The translations under genes and the position numbers were made by a program. Shown here piece after piece: positions 34,481 through 45,830 of a DNA stretch of 64,000 nt (its first letter is position 1; each line of letters begins with the position of its first letter). Below the pieces are notes generated by a model. That model made no database searches, had not been told where the DNA came from, and worked only from the letters and a program-made list of their open reading frames with translations. The stretch comes from Przewalskia tangutica (Eukaryota > Streptophyta > Magnoliopsida > Solanales > Solanaceae), in NCBI GenBank assembly GCA_029844215.1, contig CM056725.1, positions 54,225,609 to 54,289,608 of the forward strand, given 5' to 3'.

Positions 34481-35634
34481 CACTGTGTCGCCGAGGGGTA
34501 GGTTTATTTCTTACCTCAAGGCTAGGAAGATGGTGCAGAAGGGGTATATCTATCATCTCATTCGGGTGTTTGATACTGAGGCTGCAGTACCAGATTTTCA
34601 TCGGCCCAGAGTCGAGAGTTCCCGCATGTGTTTCCGCACGACCTCCCGTATCCTCCCGAGAGGAGATAGAGTTTTGTATCGATGTCTTTGCGGACACTCG
34701 GCCTATTTCCATTCCGCCATACAGAATGACACCTGCCGAGTTGAGAGAGTTGAAGGACCAGCTGAGAGATTTGCTGGAGAAGGGCTTCATCAGACCTAGT
34801 GTTTCTCCCTGGGGAGCGCCGGTATTGTTCGTGAAGAAGAAGGACGGGACGCTGCGCATGTGTGTTGATTACAGGCAGCTGAACAAGGTGACTATTAAGA
34901 CCAGATACCCCCTTCCCAGGATTGATGATTTGTTCGACCAGTTGCAGGGTGCGAAATGTTTCTCCAAGATTGATCTGCGATCGGGCTATCATCAGGTGCG
35001 AGTTAGAGAGGCGGATGTCCCTAGGACTGCATTCCGGACCCGGTACGGGCACTATGAGTTTAGGGTTATGTCTTTTGGTTTGACCAATGCTCCGGCGGTT
35101 TTTATGGATTTGATGAACCGAGTGTTCAAGCCATTTTTGGATACGTTTGTGATAGTATTCATTCATGACATCTTGGTTTATTCCCGCTCAGAGCAGGCAC
35201 ATTTGAGGACTGTGCTGAGAGTTCTCCAGGACCAGCAGTTATACGCCAAGTTTTCCAAATGTGAGTTTTGGTTGGCTTCGGTGGCATTTCTTGGGCACAT
35301 TGTAGGGGCTGATGGTATTCGGGTGGATACGGCCAAGATCGAGGCAGTCAGGAGTTGGCCTAGACCTACTACTCCGACAGAGGTGCGCAACTTTCTGGGC
35401 CTTGCAGGTTACTATCGGAGGTTCGTGGCGAAGTTTGCTTCTATTTCGGCACCTTTGACCAAGCTGACTCAGAAAGGAGCTAAGTTTCAGTGGACTGATG
35501 CTTATGAGCAGGGTTTCCAGTTACTGAAGGAGAGGCTGACGACCGACCCAGTTCTTACTCTTCCAGAGGGTCTAGACGGCTATGTGGTGTATTGTGATGC
35601 GTCAGGCATCGGGCTTGGATGTGTGTTGATGTAG
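34417..35634 (+). pseudogene. E3 reverse transcriptase and start of RNase H, catalytic Asp to His
   Basis: This is the longest open frame in the window (405 codons). After about 60 off-frame residues it covers the whole RT: LRELKDQLRDLLEKGF, KKKDGTLRMCVDYR, Asp186 in SKIDLRSGYHQ, MSFGLTNAP, the palm motif, GHIVGADGIRVD, and the FLGLAGYYRRF connection. It ends in RNase H at YCDASGIGLG (Asp394). The palm motif reads FIHD (codons 35158-35169) instead of FIDD, so the first of the two paired catalytic Asp (residue 250) is His; an enzyme of this sequence should not polymerise. A stop at 35632 (TAG for a Gln codon) ends the frame. Confidence 0.9.
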
Positions 35635-37105
35635 CAGGGCAAGGTTATAGCGTACGCATCCCGGCAGCTTAAGAAGCATGAGAGGAACTACCCCACCCAT
35701 GATTTGGAGTCGCGTGATTCACGCCAAGATCCGAGGCACTATTTGTATGGAGTTCACGTGGATATTTACACGCACCACAAAGCCTCCAAGATATCTTCAC
35801 CAGAGGAGCCGAACTTACGACAGAGACGGTGGTTAGAGTTACTCAAGGATTATGATGTCGATATCCTGTACCACCCGGGGAAGGCCAATGTTGTGGCAGA
35901 TGCCCTTAGTCGTATGTCGACGGGAGTCTATCGATGTGCAGGCAGAGGAGGGCATGGTCCGCGAGTTGCATCAGCTAGCGAGCCTTGGAGTCCGATTGAT
36001 TGGTTCTGATAGCAGTGGGGTTCGAGTTCGAGAGGTTGCCGAGTCTTCCATCGTCGAGGAGGTGAAGAGGCAACAATTTGAGGATCCAGTTTTGACGCGG
36101 TATCATGATACGACTCTTCGTGAGGGGAAGGGTACTTTTGAGGTAGCACCTGATGGGGTGCTAAGGTTTGAGGGTAGGTTGTGTGTTTCAGATATTGCAG
36201 GACTTCGGCAGTAGGTTCTAGGGGAAGCACACAGCGCGCGTTACTCTATCCATCCGGGGTCGACAGAGATGTACCACGACCTCAGATCTGTGTATTGGTG
36301 GGATGGCTTGAAGAGGGACGTTGCAGAGTTTGTGGCGCAGTGCCCGTGTTGTCAGCAGGTGAAGGTAGAGCATCACAGGCCTGGTGGATTATTGCAGACG
36401 ATAGAGATTCCGACATGGAAGTGGGAGGTGATCAACATGGACTTTATCACAGGGTTACCTCGCACTCCGAGGAGACATGATTCTATCTAGGTTATCGTCG
36501 ACAGGCTGACGAAATCAGCCCACTTTCTTCCCGTCAGGACGACTTTTTCGGCTGAGGATTATGCCAGACTTTACATCCGAGAGGTCGTGAGACTGCATGG
36601 GGTCCCTATTTCTATCATATCAGACAGAGGAGCCCAATTTACGGCTAACTTCTGGAGGTATTTCCATGTGGTTTGGGGACGCAGTGAGCTCGAGCATCGC
36701 ATTCAATCCTCGCATGCAGACGCAGACAGAGCGCACTATCCGGACTCTCGAGGATATCCGCGAGCCCGTGTTATTGACTTGTGGTAGCTGGGAGGATCAT
36801 TTGCCTCTAGTTGAGTTTGCATATAATAATAACTACCACTCCAGTATTCAGATGGCGCCTTATGAGGCTTTGTATGGGAGGAAGTGCAGATCGCCGATAG
36901 GCTGGTTTGATGTGGGCGAGGTGCAGTTAGTGGGACCAGACCTGGTTCAGCAGGCAATCATCAACCTCAAACTCCAAGTATAGTTGCTACATGTCTCAGA
37001 GTCGACAGAAGTCGTATGCAGATCATCGCCGTCGGCATCTGGAGTTTGAGGTTGATGATTGGGTTTTCCTGAAGGTGTCACCCATGAAGGGTGTGATGAG
37101 ATTTG
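35635..37105 (+). pseudogene. E3 RNase H remainder and integrase, cut by E8
   Basis: RNase H continues after the stop to YHPGKANVVADAL (about 35870-35910). The linker (LASLGVRLIGSD, about 35966-36010) and zinc-binding domain (YHDLRSVYWW, CPCCQQV, 36269-36370) follow. The integrase core shows NMDFITG (36436-36456), a stop at 36488 in DSI-stop-V, ISDRGAQFTANFW (36618-36660), a frameshift, TERTIRTLED and ALYGRKCRSPIGWF. A short foreign-looking stretch and stop occur near 36958-36990, then SQSRQKSYADHRR to GVMRF, where E8 begins at 37106. Confidence 0.83.
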
Positions 37106-39073
37106 TGTCACGACCCGTTCTGGGGCCCGTGACTGGTGCCTTACCCGGGCACCCAAGTAGTCAAACATCAGAGAGATCAGCGGAATATAAAACATACAGA
37201 TATGAAACAAGAGATAAGATAATAAAACATGCCAACCAAAACGGTTGCCTTCTTGCATATATACAGATCTTTTTTTTTAAACAGTTACATCCTTTACAAC
37301 CCTGCCCACAACAGTACTACATACCTCTAAGAATATAACAACAACTATGACGGGACAGGGCCCCGCCATACCCCTGAATGTACAAAAACCTACAACTCAG
37401 GGAAACATACCAAAAGATAAGCCTCCGGAGAAACGGGGCTTCCCAATACGCTGAACTGTGATCCTATGAGCGAGGATCAATAACCGGTGTACCTCTACCT
37501 GTGGCATGAACGCAGCCCCCCGAAGGAGGTCAGTACAACAGGTACCAAGTATGTGAAACTGAAAATACTGAAAATGAAATCATAATAGTCTATATAAAAC
37601 AGAAGACATATATGATAACAAAACTACAGTTCACAAAGATAAAAGTAGTCATGTCAAGTCGTGACTCACACCTCGCGTCATCCTCATGCGCCGTGGAACT
37701 CCTTCCTCACCGCCAGCGATCTAGGTATAAGTCATGTGATACGTGTAGCATGTCTCGGCCCATCTCATGGACTCGAGGTGAAATCGTATGGAATACATTC
37801 CCAGTCCATCTCATGGACTCGGTATCAAATCAGGTGGTATACATTCCCGGTTCATCCCATGAACGCGGTGTCGCATGAAATACATTCTCGGTCCATCTCA
37901 TGAACTCGGTATCGTGTGAAATACATTCCCGGTTCATCCTATGAACGCGGTGTCGAGTGAAATACATTCCCGGTCCATCTCATGGACGCGGTATCGAGTG
38001 AAATACATTCCCAGTTCATCCCATGAACGCGGTGTCGAGTGAAATACATTCCCGGTCCATCTCATGGACGCGGTATCGAGTGAAATACATTCCCGGTTCA
38101 TCCCATGAACGCGGTGTCGAGTGAAATACATTCCCGGTCCATCTCATGGACGCGGTATCGAGTGAAATACATTCCCGGTTCATCCCATGAACGCGGTGTC
38201 GTGTGGTCATAACATTTAAACGCTCTTTTAAGACAGATTAAGGTAATACCATATGTTCCTTTTAAAACAACTAAGGTAACATTATTCCCTTCTTTTTAAA
38301 CCAAAACACTTTCCTTCTTAAAGCCAAGTAACAACATTCTTTTCCAAAAGTTCAAGTTTGCCTAATTTCAAATATTCACATTTCTTATTTTCGAAAGGTT
38401 TCATAGTTCATAGTCTTAATCTTTTAATAACATAATTCTCCTTTTAAAACAGTTGAGTAATATATGCCTTATGTGTGAGTAGGTTATTCTTGTTTATAAC
38501 AATCTTATTAAAGCAGCCATGATCTAGGAAATGTAATATCATTTTGTCTCATCTTAGCTTCTATACAGATGGAGGTTTCTACTGGTTTTAATAATACTTA
38601 ATTAGTCAATACATTTCCCTTTATTAACGCTGCAGTGGTTTGTTCGATACTTATTCGATTCAAATCAAGAAACATTATTCCTTTTAAAAACCAAGTACTC
38701 ATTACTCACGAATGAGGTTTCACACTTTTTAACAAAATTCATATTAATATAATTACCTCAAATCTCTTATCTTTTAAGATCAAGTCTCTTAACTTCTAAA
38801 ATTAGTAAACCATTCTTTTTACCTCTCTTAAGTCGTTATACCTAACTTACCATAAAGCTAGTATAACTTTTAAGCTTTTAAAACCAAGTATTACTCTTCT
38901 TTAAAAAACGATTCTTAATTCTTTTGAAATACTTCAAGATTCTTATTATTAGACTTAAGTCAAAATATTTTACTCTAACCGGGTGTTGTGCACAAAATAT
39001 TTCGTCCAAGCCAACTTTAAAGTCCAAACTTTTCTACGCACGCCCCACGCATATACTGAAATACGGTATAACA
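37106..39073 (-). repeat. E8: minus-strand LTR with internal deletion
   Basis: Its left border is TGTCACGACCC. It contains the U5 hairpins (37340-37540), a 41-bp array (37780-38203) and E5-type LTR sequence to about 38960. It then jumps to the last ~100 bp, ending at the LTR start TGTTATACCGTATTTC (minus, 39073). About 1 kb of the LTR is deleted. The flanks, ATTTG left and AGATC right, do not match, so it is not a simple solo LTR in E3. Confidence 0.75.
37780..38203 (-). repeat. 41-bp minisatellite in alternating two-unit order
   Basis: Units with GGTTCATCCCATGAACGCGG alternate with units with GGTCCATCTCATGGACGCGG, each followed by AGTGAAATACATTCC, giving an 82-bp higher-order repeat. Each unit contains an imperfect palindrome. 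It is the same family as the arrays in E5 LTRs (43520 and 49204). Confidence 0.88.
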
Positions 39074-39545
39074 AGATCATTATGATTTCATTACAAGATT
39101 TCATCGTTTCACATACTTGGTACATTCTTCGCATCGACTCTCCCGGGGCCGTTCATGCCGCAGGTTTAGGTACGTTGTTTGGTGATCTGCAGGTGTAGGA
39201 CCCTGCTCAGAGTTTTTTGGATAGCTCATTCTGTTCGGGAGTTTATCTTTTTGGTATAAGTTCCTTCAGTACAGGCTTTTGTACAGTTATGGGTACGGCG
39301 GGGCCTTGTCCCGTCATAGTTCAGTATAACTCTTAGAGGTCTGTATTCATATGTGGGATTGGACTCATGTACGGTGTAATGTCTTTTGTTATGTATATTA
39401 TGGCAGTCTTGTCGGCTTTGCCCTTGCACGTATGTTGGTTTTTAAAAAAAAAAAAAAGGTGTTATTTAGTTTCCGCAATTTACTTAGTTGTTAAGGTAGA
39501 AGGGTGCCTGTGTAGGCACCATCCACGCCCGGTTCGGGCGTGACA
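39074..39545 (+). repeat. G2 5' LTR, last 470 bp
   Basis: From about 39077 it matches 63140-63618 of the G2 3' LTR, with TTATGATTTCATTACA, the hairpin group and a poly-A run of 13, and ends GGGCGTGACA at 39545. Everything upstream of this tail is missing; E8 abuts it directly. Confidence 0.8.
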
Positions 39546-39548
39546 GAG

Positions 39549-39560
39549 TGGTATCGAGCG
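39549..39560 (+). other. G2 primer-binding site, damaged
   Basis: TGGTATCGAGCG follows the LTR end by 3 bases; G1 has TGGTATCAGAGC in the same context. The difference is at a CAG triplet. Confidence 0.8.
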
Positions 39561-39586
39561 ATCGACCTCGGAATGTCTACAGATCA

Positions 39587-39591
39587 CCGTG
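39587..39591. repeat. Probable target-site duplication of E4, left copy (CCGTG)
   Basis: CCGTG is repeated at 57797-57801. The last two bases, TG, also serve as the first two of the E4 LTR, so the exact border is ambiguous by 2 bp. Confidence 0.75.
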
Positions 39592-40205
39592 TCACGACCG
39601 AACCCGGCCCGTGATCGTGCCTTACCCCGCACCCTAGTGATACAACATCGAGAAAACCAATGGAAATAAAAACTTAAACATTTAAATAGACATGGATCAA
39701 GATAAAGAAAATAGGCCAACCAAAATGGTTGCCTTTCAACATATATATATAGACATTTGAACAATTATAATCCTTACAACCCCGCCACAACAAAGGCTGC
39801 ACTTAAGATTTATACAACACCTATGACGGACAGGCCCCGCCATACCCCGAATGCACAAGAACCTGCTGCACTGTGAGTAACATACCAAAGATAAGCCTCC
39901 AAGGAACGGAGCTTCCCAATACGCTGAAATGAGATCCTAAACGCGGATCGACAAATGTACTTCTACTGCGCAGATGAACGCAAATTCAAGGAGGTCGCAT
40001 AACAGTACCAAGTATGTGAAATCAGAAATATCAGAAATGAAATCATAGCGATCTATATAAAGCAGGAGACATGTATGATAACCAAACTACAGTACACAAC
40101 ATATAAACAGTCATATCAAGTCAGGGACTCACGCCCTCCAAATCATCACTCGTGCCCGTGGAATTCCTTCCTCACCGCCGACAGTCTATGATATGATAGC
40201 AACAA

Positions 40206-40405
40206 GACAGCAATCCAAATGGGAGCATACCCGTGCGCTACGCATCGTGTCAGTATGTCCAAAGGGAAACACTAAGACAACATTCCAAATGGAAGCATAC
40301 CCGTGCGCTACGCATCGTGTCAGTATGTCCAAAGGGAAACAATAAGACGGCATTCCAAATGGAAGCATACCTATGCGCTACGCATCGTGTCAGTATGTCC
40401 AAAGC
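40206..40405 (-). repeat. 69-bp tandem repeat, three copies
   Basis: CCAAATGGGAGCATACCCGTG and following CGCATCGTGTCAGTATGTCC recur at 69-bp spacing. The same three units are in the E4 5' LTR at about 54846-55048, so the array was present when E4 inserted. Confidence 0.85.
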
Positions 40406-40555
40406 GTTTAGCAAAAGTAGCACTATCAACAGGAACGTACCCGTGGAATTTCTCCGTCACTGCCGGCACGTCCAAGTAAGTTCTCAACAAGTCAACCGAC
40501 CTCCATCGAGACGCGGTAGTATAGAAACACAATTCTTTGCACAACAAAGGCTATC

Positions 40556-40625
40556 ACAACAAGCATAGGCAAGTTTCACAACAACAAGCATAGGCAAGTT
40601 TCACAACAACAAGCATAGGCAAGTT
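40556..40625 (-). repeat. 25-bp tandem repeat, three copies
   Basis: AAGCATAGGCAAGTT recurs at 40561, 40586 and 40611 with CACAACAAC between. The E4 5' LTR has only two units (55194-55235), a unit-number change between the two LTRs of one element. Confidence 0.85.
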
Positions 40626-40850
40626 ATACACAACTCAAAGTACTTTCATTTTATGCCAAAGTCCGGGTTTTAACCCTAAAGTACTACGTACGTTAAATTC
40701 CTTTTAAAGAGATCCATTCCTTTTATAAAAGTCACCCGATACCCGTAGTATAAAAATAGAGTGACTTACATCTTTTAAGTAAACCAAAACAACTTCCATA
40801 CTTTCCTTTTTAAAACCAATTAAGGCAATACCATGCCTTCTTTTTAGACC

Positions 40851-40855
40851 AAAAC
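40851..40855. repeat. Target-site duplication of E5, left copy (AAAAC)
   Basis: AAAAC precedes the E5 LTR and is repeated at 50123-50127. Confidence 0.93.
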
Positions 40856-41378
40856 TGTTATACCCCGTAGTTCCAGGGTATATAGGTGAGGATGTATGTG
40901 CGAGAATACGACAGAAATTTTGGAAAGAAAGAAAGATGTGATTTTTCGACTAAAAGTTTAGGTTTTGTGAAGAAAAAGGTTCGTTAATGGGAATTGGATT
41001 CCCAGATTTGGTATTTGGACTTCGTGGAATATTAGAGAATTATGGAATTTTATTTCCGGAATTGTTCACGTGGGGCCCACGGGAGGAATTTACGGTTTTG
41101 TGGGGCCCACTTTGTTTTCGAGATTTTGGCCTTTATGGATATTTTCGGAAGATGAAATATTTTGGACGAATAGGAGGGCGACACGTGTCACCCCCCTAGG
41201 TGGCCTCATGGCCGAAATTTGCTAACAAGTGGCAAGACAAGTGGCCTTGTCTTGCTAGATATTTTGTGTGGCCAAGTCTTGCTAGATATTTTGTGTGGAC
41301 AAGTGGCTTGTGGGACCCACACACACTTGTCCCCAATCTCAACCACACACTTGCCTTCATCCTAGCCCTGGGTTGTCC

Positions 41379-41385
41379 TATATAT
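41379..41385 (+). promoter_or_regulatory. E5 5' LTR TATA-like element
   Basis: CTATATATGCACC stands where E1 and E3 have CTATAAATACC, about 190 bp after the G-box. The 3' LTR has the shorter CTATATGCACC. Confidence 0.55.
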
Positions 41386-43517
41386 GCACCCTTAGTTGAT
41401 GAAAACTTCCACACTTAACCATTTCAAGACAAGAAATTCCCTCCTTCTCCCTTGACCTTGCTCTCGTTTTTTAGCCCATTTCTTGACCTAAATTTGTCCA
41501 ACAATTCTTAAACTCTCAAGTGTTCTTCCCTAAGGTGTTAGGAAGATTGTGTACCAAGAGTTGGAAAAGATTTCACACCCCTAACCTATTGTTCATGCCT
41601 TGGCCGAAACTTACTAGTTGGAAACCCTAAGTGTTCTTCACTTTTTGGAGTTGGTTCTTGAAGAGAAGTTGGTTAGGAGCTTCTATGGGTTGCTTGTAGC
41701 GGATTGGAACGTAAAGATTTGGAGCTAAGACTTGCTTGGAGCGACATTAAGTTCTTGGATAATTTTGGGCTATTTGAGGTAGTAAACCTTAACCTCTTTG
41801 TGAATTGGTCATTATACATATATTATAAGTATATTATGGAGTATATAATATATGGAGTAAAGTTTGGAAGAGTTGGATCTTGTTAACTTGTTAAAAGAAA
41901 GGATTGGCCGTTTGCCATTAAAATGGTAAAAACGTATCTTACTTGTGAAGAAGTAATTAACAAAGTAACTATAACTTATATTAAGATGGAATATGTTGGA
42001 TGACTAATGAAGTAATTGGATAAGTAAAATGGACAAAGTTGCCAAGGACCCCAACTTAAGGATCAGATTTACTTTGGATCGATTTACTTTGGACAAAGAT
42101 TTACTTTGGACCGTATTTACATTTCTAAGGGAAGATTGTTCAATCGCGTTCGTTGGCGTGTGATCCCTTTTTAATTATTGTATTATTCTGGCGTGATAGT
42201 AAACCGCGTTACGGCGCGTAATCCCCTTCTTTTACTTATTGTTATTATGGGCGTGATAGTAAACCGCTACCGTTTGGGCGTGTAATCCTTTATTTATGTT
42301 GTTTAATTATTACGCCTTATATATATATATATTATATATATTACGTTATTCGCCTTGGAAAAGATGGAAAAGTGAGTAAAAACGGGGGAAGTGCTGCCGA
42401 ATTTTCCGTAGAATTAGAGGGCTTTTTATTGGTATAAGTCTTCAATGGTGAGAAAGGTTTGATAAAAGTATTATGACCGTTTTAGGAGTGGAGTACTACG
42501 TGTGGCGTGATCTACTTGGCTTAAGGAGTAGCCGACGGGTTGAAGTACTTGAGCGCTTTGCTATTCGTCGATAATCGTCGCGAGGTATGTGAACCTCTTC
42601 CTATCTTTTCTAGCATGATTGTTGTGAACTATGTAGTGCGGTAGACGCATACGTGCTAAGTGATTTGGTTGGTTTAAAACATAGGGTGTTATAATAGTTT
42701 TATGGGAAGTTAGTTATAACGACTTTATGTAGGTAAAAGAATGGTTTATTGATTGTAGAAAGTTAAGAGACTTGATCTTGAAAGATAAGAGACTTGACTT
42801 ATACACGACTTGATTTTGAAAGTTAAGATACTTGATCTTGAAAGATAAGAGACTTGACTTAGTTTGACTTGTTATGAATTTTGTTAAAATGTTGTAAAAA
42901 CCTCATTCGCGAGTAATGAGTAGTTGGTTTTAAAAGAATAATGTTTTACTGATTTCGGAAATGAGATTAAGTATCGAACAAACCATTGCAGCGTTAATAA
43001 AGGAAATGTATTGACTAATTGTTATTAAAACCAGGAGAGACCTCCCTCTGCATAGAAGCTAAGATGAGACAAAATGATATTACATTTCCTAGATCATGGT
43101 CGCTTATAAGATTGTAATAGACAAGAACAACCTACTCACACATAAGGCATATGTTTCTCAAATTTGTTTTAAAGGAGAATTATATTCTTAAGTGATTAAA
43201 ACTATGAACTACGAAACCTTTCGAAAATGAGAAACGCGAGCATTTGAAATTAGGCAAACTTGAACGTTTGGAAAATAATGTGTTACTTGATTTTACAAGG
43301 GAAGTGTTTTGGTTTACTTAAAAGATAGTCACTCTATTTTATACTACGAACATTGTGTGACTTTTGTGAAAGAAACGTATCTTTTTAAAAAGAGTTAATG
43401 TATGTAATACTTTAGGGTCAGAACCGGGATTTTGGCATAAAATGATAGTACCTTAAGTTGTGTAACTTGCCTATGTTTGCGTGTGATAGCCTTGTTGTGC
43501 AAGCATCTTTATTTTCG

Positions 43518-43770
43518 ACCACGGTTCACGGATGAACCGAATGTATTTCACCCGACTACCGCGTTCACGTGGATGAACCGAATGTATTTCACTCGACTAC
43601 CGTTCATGGATGGCGGAATGTATTTCACTCGACTACCGCGTTCACGGGATGAACCGAATGTATTTCACTCGACCATCAAGGCCCACGTGGATGGACCGAA
43701 ATGTATTCCATCCGACTACCGAAGTTCATGAGATGAACCGAATGTATTCCACACGCTTTCTATCCGGGTC
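43518..43770 (+). repeat. 42-bp minisatellite, 5' LTR copy
   Basis: About six units of GGATGAACCGAATGTATTTC and CGACTACCG. Compared with the 3' LTR array each unit has lost GG or G in the CCGGG and CATGGG stretches, breaking the palindrome. Confidence 0.85.
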
Positions 43771-44404
43771 CATGAGATGGCCGAGACATGTTATACGTAT
43801 CACATGGTTTGTACTTAGATCGCCGTGAGGAAGAAGTTCCACGTACGGCGGATGACTTTGAGGCGTGAGTCCACGACTTGACATGACTGCTTTTATGTTT
43901 TGAAATGTATTTTGGTTATCATACATGTCTCCTGCTTTATATAGACTTTTATGAATTAATTTACTGATTTTTCGCCACATACTGTACTGTAGATCGACCT
44001 CCTTCGGGGCCGCGTTCATGCCGCAGTAGGTACATCGGTTGTGGATCCTCACCATAGGATCACGTCAACAGATTGGGAAGCCCCGTTTCTTCGGAGGCTT
44101 ATCTTTTGGTATGTTACCCTGAGTCTGTAGGTTCTTGTACATTCAGGGGTATGGCGGGGCCCTGTCCCGTCATAGTTGTTGTCACTCTTAGAGGTCTGTA
44201 GTACTGTTGTGGGCAGAGTTTGTAAAAAGGATAAATGTTCGGGTTTTTATGTATATATACAGAAGGCAACTGTTTTGGTTGGCCTGTTTATTTATCATGT
44301 CTCTTGTTTCATGTTTATGTTTTTATTTCCGCTGATTTTCTCTGATGTTGTATCACGAGGTGCCCGGTAGGCACGACCACTGCCCCGGTTGGTCGTGACA
44401 AAAG

Positions 44405-44416
44405 TGGTATCAAAGC
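44405..44416 (+). other. E5 primer-binding site
   Basis: TGGTATCAAAGC, one base different from the usual TGGTATCAGAGC, begins 5 bases after the LTR. Confidence 0.88.
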
Positions 44417-44462
44417 GATTAGTCCTCTGAAAGTGTCTACGCATCGTGTTCAGTAGAGTCTT

Positions 44463-44496
44463 GATTATCGGTGTGTTGTGCACCACATCTATAATC
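44463..44496 (+). other. E5 leader hairpin with GTGCAC loop and G-U pair
   Basis: GATTATCGGTGTG pairs with CACATCTATAATC. Position 7 is mismatched as in E1, and position 9 is a G-U pair where E1 has G-C and E4 A-U. The loop is TTGTGCAC. It lies 46 nt after the primer site. Confidence 0.65.
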
Positions 44497-44603
44497 GTGA
44501 GGCAGCAGGACATTTAGGATTGGTTTCCATTCTTCTCATTCCGAGATCGTGCCTTAGAGTCGTGTTGTCACTGACTCCTCTGACGTATTCTTATGTGCCA
44601 GTT

Positions 44604-45830
44604 ATGCCTCCACACAAGGCAATCGGGGCCCAGAAGGGCAAGGCAGCCGAGGGAGCTGTGAGTTGAGCACGGAGGGTTACCGGGGTAGAGGCCCAGTCGT
44701 TACCTGAGATAGTGCTTCCGACGGCGAGTTTTGTGACGCCGCCAGCGCTGGCAGAGTTTAGAGTCGCAGCAGTGGCTGCCGAGACTACAAGACTGAGCCT
44801 CCGCCCCACACCGGAAGCGATGAGATGGGGTACAAGGAGATGGCCTAGTTACTGGCCAGGGTTGTGGCCAGATATGAGGAGAGGCTGGATGCAGCAGTTC
44901 CAGTCCCAGTAGCACCCGTAGTTCACCCCCGAGCGATTTGAGACTACGGACTTTCTCGAGTCAGAGCCCGCCGTTGTTCTATGGATCAAGAGCTGAGGAT
45001 GACCCTCAGGAGTTTATCCGACAGCTACAGCGGATCATGAGAGTGATCAGAGTCTCAGAGGCAGAGTCGGTGGTATTGGGTTCGCATCACCGCGTGATAC
45101 CGCATGATCGGTTTGATCTACGGAAGCCCCGAGGGGAACATGCGCTCCCAGCAGTTTGGGGCGAGTTCTCAAGGGCATTTCTTGCACATTTCTTGCCTCC
45201 ACAGATGAGGAGGGCTCGGGCCGACAAATTTTTGACGTTAAGCGCATCGCGCATTTGCCAGGAGTACAACGTGGAGTTTGACTCGTTGGCTCGGTATGTC
45301 CCCGCCTTAGTGACCGATATGGAGGACGAGTGCACCGCCACGCCACCGCTCGATGATTACTTGGCGAGGCTTGTTCGTGTAGCTCTTCACCGCATGGACA
45401 TTGCCCGCACGCAGCTCATGCACTGGATGTAAGGCACGAGAGGTCGACGGAATGGCCGGATCAGCGTAAGGCCGTAACAGCAGGTCCTTTGGTAACTTGC
45501 GAGGCGGACCACCTCGGCAAAGAGTTATGCACCTTCGCCAAGATGCAGTGGTCCTCCGCGCCTTCGTGACGTTCGGGTATTCGAGCTGGTCGTGGCTCCG
45601 GGGCTTCGTTCACGTGATATACGTGAGTTCTAGCGCAGGATTCATGTCCCCCTCAGTGCACGATGTGGGCGCGTCATCCCGGAATGTCGTCTTTTATCGG
45701 TGCTTGTTTCACTGCGCCGTCGGGGCCATGTGACGAGAGAATGTGCTTATAGAGGGGTACCGCAGATGACGCAGCCTACGGATCGCTGGTAGGTTCATCG
45801 CCTTCTACTATACGCCTGCAGGCGTGCCTA
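44604..45830 (+). pseudogene. E5 gag
   Basis: ATGCCTCCACACAAGGC (MPPHKAIGAQKGK) starts the frame, which meets a stop at codon 21 (TGA at 44664) where relatives read on. The structural Gag core is open at 44938-45432: PPLFYGSRAEDDPQEFIRQL, VVLGSH, FSRAFLAHFLPPQ and YNVEFDSLARYVP. The region after it is frameshifted. Near 45690-45755 a zinc knuckle can be read across frames (GHVTREC as the last part). A gag-only element must make or borrow a particle protein; this copy as read makes only fragments. The core resembles E3 gag closely, which supports packaging by the same family. Confidence 0.82.

Larger units (their letters stand above)
29969..37105 (+). mobile_element. E3: plus-strand chromovirus, 3' end missing
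   Basis: The 5' LTR (29969-32568), primer site, leader hairpin, gag and pol up to the integrase C-terminal region are present. At 37105, just after the GVMRF block, a minus-strand LTR (E8) begins. Chromodomain, polypurine tract and 3' LTR are absent. The left flank is AGACC; no matching right flank is found. Confidence 0.88.
39590..40855 (-). repeat. E4 3' LTR, terminal part (left of E5)
   Basis: It matches the first 1.25 kb of the right LTR (54228-55480), including the U5 hairpins, the 69-bp array and the TACGTAGTACTTTAGGG motif region. E5 sits after the AAAAC at 40851. Confidence 0.88.
40856..44400 (+). repeat. E5 5' LTR
   Basis: It starts TGTTATACCCCGTAGTTCC and ends GGTCGTGACA. A G-box is at 41182-41187 and a TATATAT core promoter at 41379-41385. 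A TA-rich run lies at 42314-42345 and the 42-bp array at about 43520-43770. At the U5 hairpins it has lost bases compared with the 3' LTR. Confidence 0.92.

Noticed and set aside
34558..35166. 202-codon minus frame
   Set aside because: It is the antisense shadow of the E3 RT, whose sense frame has all RT motifs.
37106..39073. Simple solo LTR inserted in E3
   Set aside because: Flanking 5-bp sequences do not match and E3 does not resume on the right side.
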